Assembly (NCBI GenBank): GCA_903822055.1
Contig: CAIJNR010000038.1
Location: 1 to 40,781 of the forward strand
DNA: 40,781 nucleotides
Reading direction: 5' to 3'
Source: an uncultured Francisellaceae bacterium
GTDB lineage: Bacteria; Pseudomonadota; Gammaproteobacteria; UBA6186; Azoamicaceae
Below the pieces are notes generated by a model. The model searched no databases, had not been told where the DNA came from, and saw nothing but the letters and a program-made list of their open reading frames with translations. Positions 34,866 to 40,781 of this stretch are shown one piece after another. Within the stretch, counting starts at the first letter, position 1; every line of letters begins with the position of its first letter. The position numbers and the translations under genes were made by a program.

Positions 34866-36848
34866 ATGCCAAAACAAAAGCAAAAAGGCAAAATCAAAGA
34901 CAAAATACAAGATCCAAAAACAGTAGTCGAACAAGCCACACCTTCAACTAAAACATACTCAGACGAGATGCTTGTTTATAAGTTTGATTTTTCTAATGGA
35001 AGCAGCAATGATGTGCCTCTCTTTACCTGCAGCCTTGATGAACGAAGATCTAGCACTTTAACAGCATCTGAATTGGAAAAAAGTTTTCCAATAATGATCG
35101 CTAATTTTAAAACAATGATTACAAATTTAAATATGAATCAAAAATGGGAAATAGTTCGTGGGCGTCAGCCTATTCTAGAAGAAGAAGGCTACAAGGCGAT
35201 AAAACTAAAATTTAAAATTATGTTGTCACCTCTAATTGTAAAGAGTAACTATAACAATATTATTTTTGAATTTAATAGGCATAAGCCATTTACCAACGAC
35301 ATGCGTTTAACATATAAATTCATTATTAATGCATTTGTAGATCAAACCCTAAAAGATATTACAACCAAACAAGCAGCAATTGATACAACCAAATATGTTT
35401 TATCGTTATTTTTAGGTCATGCTATAACTTGTAACAACCCAGATGCTATAAATATTTTGATCACAGAATATCATGTTTCTTTAATCAAAACCTTTTCAAT
35501 GGAAGGTAAATCAATATGTATGCCTATTTTGCGAACAATCGATCTTGATGAGCAAGAGGCTTGCAGTATTTCCTTGATAGAACATGGAGAAGATGAATTT
35601 ATAAGTTTATTAGAACATATAGATTTTTCTCAACCAGAGATAACAAGCGCTCAGATACAAAAAATATTCGTAGAAGTATATACAGCTGAATTTCGCAGAG
35701 CATTTGACAAGCTTATTAAAAACAAATCATTCATGAAAAAATTTGTTTTGGCGGATGATACAGTAATGATGCTCGCGATTGCTAATGTATTGTCGATACC
35801 ATCACTAATGGACATGAGTTCTAAATTACAACAGACTATGTCTATCAGTTCATTTCCTTCTTTATTACAGTTCATAAAAATGTGGAAAGGAATGTTGAAT
35901 GACGATCCTGAAACAACAGACATGCTAGCATGTCAAACATCATTAGAATATATTCAATTTTTAGTAAACAGACATAAAAAATATAAACAAATAATCTTCG
36001 AACGAAATCAAAAAATTCAAGAAATTACTACAGAATTAACTAAACAAACAATACAAACAAAATTAAGTGAGGAAAAAATTACAGGATCACTAAGTAAAGA
36101 ATTAATATTACAAGAAGCTAATGAAAACTTGGAAAAACAATTAGAAGAACTAACAAAAGAACAGCATGAATTAACAATTAGCAAAAACAATCAACTAGCA
36201 TCACGAGATGAGGAAACAGATCAATTAAAAAAAGAAAATCAAGAACTAGAGGCAAGATTAGAAATATCTAGCAGAAATCAAAAAACGGCTGAAAGTGCTG
36301 CTAATTTGCATAAATTTGAATTAAGTAAAGCACAACAAATATTAGCGGATGCTCATGCATCTTCACCGAGGTTAGCCAACCCCATAGCTCTTACTCAAAG
36401 CGAACGAACAATTTGGCAATTAAAAGAATACAATAGAAGTTTGACTTATAAAAATGCGGAATTAAAAGCAATCTCTGAACGTAAAATTCAAATTGGTAAA
36501 CTAAGAGCACAACAAATAGATGTGCACATAAAAGAACGGGATGCTCATATAAAAGAGCAACATGAAAAATGGCAACAGCTACATATGTCATCTTCTGAAT
36601 TGAGAAGAATAATTATAACATTACAAGAATTAAACAGTAGAACAACGCTTCCAAATACTGCAGAGGCACAAAAAGAAGAAATTAAAAAATTTGAAGAATA
36701 TTTAAATTATTTTAAAAACCTTAACGGAATCGACATTGATGTAACTGAAAATTTAGACAATTTTTTTGACTTTTTACATAAAGAATTTACAAGACTTCTA
36801 GCGTTAGAAAATGCAGTTAAAACAAGACCAAGGTCATTTTCTGGTTAA
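34866..36848 (+). CDS. Coiled-coil protein of unknown function, duplicated copy 2 (intact), 660 aa
   Basis: GGAG at 34854-34857 lies 8 bases before the ATG. The lysine-rich start (MPKQKQKGKIKDKIQD) leads into a ~370-residue helical domain shared with copy 1, for example NNIIFEFNRHKPFTNDMRL, FLGHAITCNN and SICMPILRTIDLDEQEACS. Residues ~380-600 are strongly coiled-coil (heptads rich in Glu, Lys, Gln, Leu), and the end is TRPRSFSG. No signal peptide or membrane helix. Long coiled coils with an unknown head domain are common among secreted effectors of intracellular bacteria, but cytoskeletal roles are possible too. The conserved RPRSFS tail in both copies may be a signal or interaction motif. 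Confidence 0.82.
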   Translation: MPKQKQKGKIKDKIQDPKTVVEQATPSTKTYSDEMLVYKFDFSNGSSNDVPLFTCSLDERRSSTLTASELEKSFPIMIANFKTMITNLNMNQKWEIVRGRQPILEEEGYKAIKLKFKIMLSPLIVKSNYNNIIFEFNRHKPFTNDMRLTYKFIINAFVDQTLKDITTKQAAIDTTKYVLSLFLGHAITCNNPDAINILITEYHVSLIKTFSMEGKSICMPILRTIDLDEQEACSISLIEHGEDEFISLLEHIDFSQPEITSAQIQKIFVEVYTAEFRRAFDKLIKNKSFMKKFVLADDTVMMLAIANVLSIPSLMDMSSKLQQTMSISSFPSLLQFIKMWKGMLNDDPETTDMLACQTSLEYIQFLVNRHKKYKQIIFERNQKIQEITTELTKQTIQTKLSEEKITGSLSKELILQEANENLEKQLEELTKEQHELTISKNNQLASRDEETDQLKKENQELEARLEISSRNQKTAESAANLHKFELSKAQQILADAHASSPRLANPIALTQSERTIWQLKEYNRSLTYKNAELKAISERKIQIGKLRAQQIDVHIKERDAHIKEQHEKWQQLHMSSSELRRIIITLQELNSRTTLPNTAEAQKEEIKKFEEYLNYFKNLNGIDIDVTENLDNFFDFLHKEFTRLLALENAVKTRPRSFSG

Positions 36849-36863
36849 AGCATCCATTAAACT

Positions 36864-36893
36864 TTGTCACTTAGTTATATGGTGTACTATAAT
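36864..36893 (+). promoter_or_regulatory. Sigma-70-like promoter, TTGTCA-18-TATAAT
   Basis: TTGTCA (36864-36869), an 18-base spacer and a perfect TATAAT (36888-36893) precede the lipase-like gene by 50 bases. A 6-bp inverted repeat (TGTACT at 36883-36888 with AGTACA at 36899-36904) overlaps the -10 box and the expected start point; it could be an operator for a small regulator. Confidence 0.55.
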
Positions 36894-36943
36894 TTCACAG
36901 TACATGATAACAAAATAATAATAAAGTTGATCAAGGAGGATTG

Positions 36944-38029
36944 ATGCCTATCCAAACATATGCTGTACTAGCTAGAGAAACATATCATTTAGACGAACAA
37001 AACCTTAAACACGAATTACCTCCCAGTTGGTCTATTGCAAAGATAGATATAACTAATGATGTATGGGGTAATTCTTATGCAGTTTTTATGAATAATGAAT
37101 CAAAAGAAATAGTTCTAGCTGTTAGAGGTACGGCCAATGTAGTTAATATTATTACCGACATTGGACTAGCATTATCAAGACTTGGAGACGATAAATTTAT
37201 ACCACCAGGACAAGAAGAACTAGATGCTGTGGCACATAAAATTTTAACTTCCGATAAGGTTTGCAACCAAAATTATAACTTCAAAATTATCGGTTATTCT
37301 CTTGGTGCGATTATGGCAGAATTATCTGCAGTTAAATTAGGCATAGAATGTATAACTTTTGAAAGCCCAGGTTCTTTAGATATTATGAAACAATACCCTG
37401 CTGAAAAATATCCTGAAAAAAATTATCATTTAATAACAACTTATTTAGGTGCTCCTAATGCTATCAATACTTTAAACGCCCATGCAGGATCTATATTTAG
37501 AATGTATTTGCCTCATCATAAAGCTTTCAATGTTCAGTATACTATGGGTTGTTTATCGAATACACTTATAGGCAACTATGTTTATAAAGTTTCCTCTAAT
37601 GTTATCGCATACATTCCTTTTTTGAATAATCGAGTTAGTAATGCAGTAGCTAAACAGCTTGATCCAAGAGGGTTATTTTCTGCTATAGGATTAAAATTAG
37701 GTTTTACTCCTTTAATTTGGTATGAAGATATAGCTTGGTTGGTAGAGCAACACAGTATAGTAAATATAGAGCGTTATTTATTAAATTCTGGAGAAGTTTC
37801 TAAAATGGATTCTTGGCCAACAACAGTGTTAATTACCGTCCCAGAAGCAATAAAAGAAACTAAAATACTAGGGTTTAGTAGTTATTTTTCACCATTACAA
37901 TCATTACAAAAAAACAAACCTGGAATTAGAGATATTTTTGATAAAGATGAAACAAAAGAAGCTCAAATTAATCGTATACCTGGGTATGTAGAAAATAAAT
38001 TTAGTACAGCTTCTTCTCGGCCGAGTTAA
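36944..38029 (+). CDS. Class-3-lipase-like hydrolase, 361 aa
   Basis: AAGGAGGA at 36933-36940 supports the ATG at 36944 (a TTG directly before it is too close). The fold follows lipase_3/DUF2974-type hydrolases: an N-terminal segment MPIQTYAVLARETYHL, the oxyanion strand IVLAVRGTANVVNIITDIG, the nucleophile elbow GYSLG (Ser119), then ITFESPGS, and a late histidine in EQHSIVNIERYLL (His270) matching the HxxxxY pattern. The catalytic aspartate is not obvious. No signal peptide. Members of this fold cleave lipids or other esters; in intracellular bacteria several are secreted phospholipases. The C-terminal tail is polar and ends in Ser/Arg-rich residues (STASSRPS). The good promoter and ribosome site suggest high expression. 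Confidence 0.7.
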   Translation: MPIQTYAVLARETYHLDEQNLKHELPPSWSIAKIDITNDVWGNSYAVFMNNESKEIVLAVRGTANVVNIITDIGLALSRLGDDKFIPPGQEELDAVAHKILTSDKVCNQNYNFKIIGYSLGAIMAELSAVKLGIECITFESPGSLDIMKQYPAEKYPEKNYHLITTYLGAPNAINTLNAHAGSIFRMYLPHHKAFNVQYTMGCLSNTLIGNYVYKVSSNVIAYIPFLNNRVSNAVAKQLDPRGLFSAIGLKLGFTPLIWYEDIAWLVEQHSIVNIERYLLNSGEVSKMDSWPTTVLITVPEAIKETKILGFSSYFSPLQSLQKNKPGIRDIFDKDETKEAQINRIPGYVENKFSTASSRPS

Positions 38030-38053
38030 TGGGTGGATTTAAATCCACTCGGC
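38020..38053. terminator. Palindromic hairpin at the end of the lipase-like gene
   Basis: GTGGATTTAAATCCAC (38033-38048) is a perfect 16-base palindrome. Outside it GCCGAG (38020-38025) can pair with CTCGGC (38048-38053), with the stop codon in the bulge. It lies between convergent genes and lacks a T run; it probably marks the mRNA end. Confidence 0.45.
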
Positions 38054-38077
38054 AGTTAACGTGCTGTCACCATAAGC

Positions 38078-39093
38078 TTATAATTGTGCATAATCCAAAT
38101 AATTCATAAATTGGATTTGTTTAGAGTATGGTTGTGGTTTGCCGGTATATAATAAAAAACCTTGATCTTCAGGTGATATTAATGTTTCTATAGACTTTAG
38201 CCAGTGAATATTAAACGTAGAGCTATGCTGAATTTCGATCCATTCTCTAGTTGATTTGCGATCAATTATTAAATCTACTTCTATTCCTTGGTGAACACGA
38301 AAGTAATACAACTCTGCATTTGATTTAGTATGTAATTCTTTTTTATAAATATCTGCAATAACATAATTTTCGAATAAACTGCCAGCCATTGGTCCATAAA
38401 AAATTGCTTATGTGTATCTATTCCGACTAAATATGCTACTAATCCAGTATCATAAAAATAGATTTTAGGATTTTTAGAAATGCGTTTACCAAAATTTTGA
38501 TAATAAGGTGGTAATAAAAAAATAATGTATGATGCTTCTAAAATACTAATCCATCGTTTGATGGTTTTAACGTCAACTCCGAGATCATTAGCATAAGTAG
38601 ACATATTTAAAATATGAGAAGTATGAACTGCCAGTAATCGTAATAATTTTTGGAATTCACGTTTATCTCCTACGTGGGCTAATGCGCTAACATCTTTTTT
38701 GAGATAAGTATCTATATATGAAGAATACCAATCTTGCCATAATGCAAATTGTTTATTAACTAATTCTGGATAACAACCTTTATAAATACTTTCTTCGTGT
38801 AAGCTGAGTGGTATTTCTGTTAATTGATATGGTAATAATGATAATAACCCTATTCTACCAGCTAAGGATTCAGAAATTCCTTGGATAAATTGTAATTGAC
38901 TTGAGCCAGTTAATACAAATTTACCAGTAGTTGCTCTATCTTGATCAACTGCAATTTTTATATAGTTAAATAATTTGGGTACTCTTTGAATTTCATCAAA
39001 AATAACTTTATGATCATATATACTCATAAAACAGTGTTTAGTAGTGGGATATGGTCGACTAGCGATAGCACGCCTAGAAGATTTTAAAACAAG
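38078..39093 (-). pseudogene. DUF4143-type ATPase remnant, N-terminally truncated and frameshifted
   Basis: The frame from 39027 reads YDHKVIFDEIQRVPKLF (Walker B) and LTGSSQLQFIQG, the core of the same family as the gene at 1-930. About 40-50 residues including Walker A are missing. In-frame family-like sequence reaches back (RRAIASRPYP) only to the stop of the next gene at 39094-39096. A second defect lies at A6 (38398-38403): with one more T on the coding strand the frame would read FFYGPMAGSLFENYV, and the C-terminal part (38078-38389) would join. With 6 Ts it shifts. So the gene lost its front, probably by recombination at this junction, and later one base in a homopolymer. It is non-functional. 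Confidence 0.85.
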
Positions 39094-40781
39094 CTAATGT
39101 CCCCCCCCCCCTAATCCACCCGCTTTTGGTGCTGGAGATGGTGCATGTTGTTTAAGGTCGTTAAGCTTAGCTAAAATTTGATTAGAATCGAGATTTTTAT
39201 CGTTGTAAATGTCTATTAATCCTTGAGTAACCTTATTAGGATCGGATGTAGTTTTTGAGGTAAATGCAGCAACCGCAGCTTCCGTACCGTCTTTTTGATT
39301 AAAATTAGGTTTCAGTCCTAAGGCTTTACCGTATAAATAAAGTTTTAGCGCGATTTCTTCTTTACCATCACAATTATCAATAGTAAATGTTTTGGTAGGA
39401 GAAGATTTTCTAGCATATAAAACCATTTGAGCTAACGCTATATCTTCTTTGTCGTCGACACTTGTTTCTAAAGTAATATTAACTCGTGATTTTTTAGGAT
39501 CGTGAGACACACTCACTAAAGGGTCTTCTTTCTTACCTGCAGCATCTGTTTCAAGCAGAGTAAACGTATTGTCTTCCTGTTTCGTAGCTAATACTGTATT
39601 TTTATAATCATCAGTGTGATTTACTGCATCCCAAAAACGATCTCCATTATTTTCTACCGATAGAGGGTTTTTAATAACTTTGTTCATTTTTTTAGTAATA
39701 TATTCTAAATTAGCTGGATCTATAGTAGTATGAGCAGCTTTTAGTTCTGCTAATTTTGCAGTTAATGCGATATCTAATTGAGCTTGAGAGGTAGATTGAT
39801 CTTTCAATTCTTTTAATTCTTCTCTTATCTCCCGCAATTGTTCCGCTATACTTTTATCTTTTTTAACAAGATCAATAAACCCTTGTATTCTATGTGTTTT
39901 TTTATCCTCTTTGCCACAAAATGCATCAAAACTTTCTTTAGTAAATTTACTTTTCGCATCGATTTTTGGTGGTTCTTTAGTCACGCCTTTCGTAATCATG
40001 TTTAAGGCAAATGTTAATGCTGATACAGGTTTTGCTCTTTCATTGGCAGTAGACGCAATTTTGGCTTTTTTAATTGCGATATCTGCTTTTTTGTGGAAAT
40101 CATGTAAAGCAGTATTATCTATTGGTGGAACAGCGATCTGATGAGCTTGAAGTAGAGCTGCATGTTTACTGTCTATAGTTGTCTTGAGAGCAGTTATACC
40201 TGTAACATCTGCTTTATTAGCTTTAATCAAAGCTGGGAGATCTGTGTTGTGTGCTTTAAGAACTTCGGCGTTGAATGCTGCACCGGCAGTTTTGGCAAGT
40301 GGTATTGCGGTTACAGCAGCGGCTGCATTTGTGGTAAAAGTTGCGTAAGCTTGATTATTTATTTTAGATTGATCGGTAAGAGGTATAGTTGTTTTTTGTG
40401 CGGCTAATTGGTTTATAAGAGCAGTAATCGATCCATCGTCTAGTTTAGAAATTAAAGTTGGTAGTTGCTTAGTTGCTGAAGCAACTGCTTGGTCGAATTT
40501 TGCTACTGGATCGGCTGCCTTAGCCTTAGTTATTGCCGCATCTGTATCTCGATAAAATGCTTGTAATTTACTACCGTCTATTGCAGCTCCTGGATGAGCT
40601 TGATCTAATGCTACTTTCTTCGCTTCTATACCTTCTTTAATAGTAGTTATATCTTTAGCAGTTGCTGTAGCAGGCAATCCTTTAAATTGTTGATCTGCTG
40701 CAATAACTGCTTGATCAAATGCTTGGATCGCTACAGTAAGAGTTTGTGTTTTTAATGCTGCTGCCGCATCTGTATCTCGAT
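39094..40781 (-). CDS. Repeat protein with 76-residue units and Gly-tract C-terminus (partial, 5' end off the right edge)
   Basis: The frame is open from the right edge to a TAG at 39094-39096, at least 561 residues. Three Ala-rich helical units of 76-77 residues occupy the visible N-terminal part, then a ~240-residue domain I do not recognise, with a well-ordered segment FTIDNCDGKEEIALKLYLYG near residue 440 counted from a TTG at 40677. The end is PAPKAGGLGGGGH. The protein is hydrophilic; the true start lies outside, so a signal cannot be judged. GC content is higher than in its neighbours because of Ala/Gly codons. A run of 11 Gs codes the final glycines. It could be a surface or effector repeat protein; I cannot name it. 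Confidence 0.75.
   Translation of the reverse strand, partial: RDTDAAAALKTQTLTVAIQAFDQAVIAADQQFKGLPATATAKDITTIKEGIEAKKVALDQAHPGAAIDGSKLQAFYRDTDAAITKAKAADPVAKFDQAVASATKQLPTLISKLDDGSITALINQLAAQKTTIPLTDQSKINNQAYATFTTNAAAAVTAIPLAKTAGAAFNAEVLKAHNTDLPALIKANKADVTGITALKTTIDSKHAALLQAHQIAVPPIDNTALHDFHKKADIAIKKAKIASTANERAKPVSALTFALNMITKGVTKEPPKIDAKSKFTKESFDAFCGKEDKKTHRIQGFIDLVKKDKSIAEQLREIREELKELKDQSTSQAQLDIALTAKLAELKAAHTTIDPANLEYITKKMNKVIKNPLSVENNGDRFWDAVNHTDDYKNTVLATKQEDNTFTLLETDAAGKKEDPLVSVSHDPKKSRVNITLETSVDDKEDIALAQMVLYARKSSPTKTFTIDNCDGKEEIALKLYLYGKALGLKPNFNQKDGTEAAVAAFTSKTTSDPNKVTQGLIDIYNDKNLDSNQILAKLNDLKQHAPSPAPKAGGLGGGGH
39101..39111 (-). repeat. Homopolymer of 11 G (coding strand) at the 3' end of the repeat protein
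   Basis: Eleven consecutive Cs on the plus strand (Gs on the coding strand) encode Gly-Gly-Gly-Gly before His-stop. Long G/C runs are rare in such AT-rich DNA and slip during replication. Loss of one G would change the tail to ...GDISLF-stop; gain of one would give ...GTLACFKIF-stop. That is the layout of a phase-variable C-terminus. Confidence 0.85.
40093..40781 (-). repeat. 76-77-residue tandem protein repeats (about three units)
   Basis: The anchor RDTDAA recurs exactly 228 bases apart (about 40779 and 40551); diverged anchors NAAAAVTA and KKADIAIKKA follow at the same period. The DNA string GCCGCATCTGTATCTCGAT is identical at 40535 and 40763, so at least the outer units arose by recent duplication. 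More units probably lie beyond the right edge. Confidence 0.7.

Noticed and set aside
1-40781. CRISPR arrays, tRNA and rRNA genes, insertion sequences with terminal repeats, integrase or conjugation genes.
   Set aside because: None seen on reading both strands; tRNA-like folds were judged by eye only, so a tRNAscan run would be needed to exclude one fully.

Overview
The window is AT-rich, with coding density broken by gene fragments and frameshifts. It looks like accessory DNA of an intracellular alphaproteobacterium, most likely Rickettsiales (Rickettsiaceae-like). The pointers are a giant Sca/OmpB-type autotransporter, a broken fragment of a RelA/SpoT HD domain with rickettsia-like wording, ankyrin and kinesin-light-chain-type TPR proteins, a degenerate histidine kinase, a YhhQ-type queuosine-precursor importer, and many exported or host-interaction-like proteins without housekeeping genes. 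The taxon is inferred from family content, not from a marker gene.

Layout. 1-930 (minus): partial AAA/DUF4143 ATPase running off the left edge. 1117-10776 (plus): a ~3,219-residue autotransporter with two interleaved repeat families and two cadherin-like modules. 10981-12032: a DUF883/ElaB-YqjD-like membrane anchor protein, a small membrane protein, a strong hairpin, and a KGG stress protein. 12288-13690: two tandem LuxR-type proteins, the first without a DNA-binding domain. 13676-16016 (minus): YhhQ-type importer, a stand-alone MASE1-like membrane protein and a DOT1-like methyltransferase, the last two apparently translationally coupled. 16226-19300: a small protein ending in a textbook CaaX box, a protein of unknown function, a lipoprotein with a nucleoside deoxyribosyltransferase fold, and a membrane protein. 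19527-24350 (plus): an exported GNAT acetyltransferase, a frameshifted TPR protein, an alpha/beta hydrolase and a membrane-anchored STAND NTPase with TPRs. 24359-26159: a graveyard (SpoT HD fragment, serine-hydrolase tail, Sel1 fragment) around an exported HExxH metallopeptidase. 26292-31036: ankyrin protein with a cysteine-protease-like N-terminus, a plant-DEG9-like serine protease with a C-terminal nuclear-localisation-like motif, an OTU-like pseudoenzyme, a structured RNA ending in a clean terminator, and LRR remnants. 31037-38029: histidine-kinase-like protein, a tandem duplication of a coiled-coil gene (first copy frameshifted), and a class-3-lipase-like hydrolase. 38078-40781 (minus): a decayed DUF4143 ATPase joined to a 76-residue-repeat protein that carries an 11-G homopolymer at its 3' end and runs off the right edge.

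How it may work together. No metabolic pathway is visible. The common theme is interaction with a eukaryotic host: surface adhesion (autotransporter), exported enzymes (GNAT, metallopeptidase, lipoprotein), and cytosolic-looking proteins with eukaryote-like features that could be effectors (DOT1-like methyltransferase, CaaX protein, NLS-bearing DEG9-like protease, ankyrin/cysteine-protease fusion, OTU-like protein, coiled-coil proteins, lipase). Several of these point to the host nucleus or host membranes. That grouping is inference; no secretion apparatus is encoded here. The STAND-TPR protein next to its shortened relative could be either signalling or defence.
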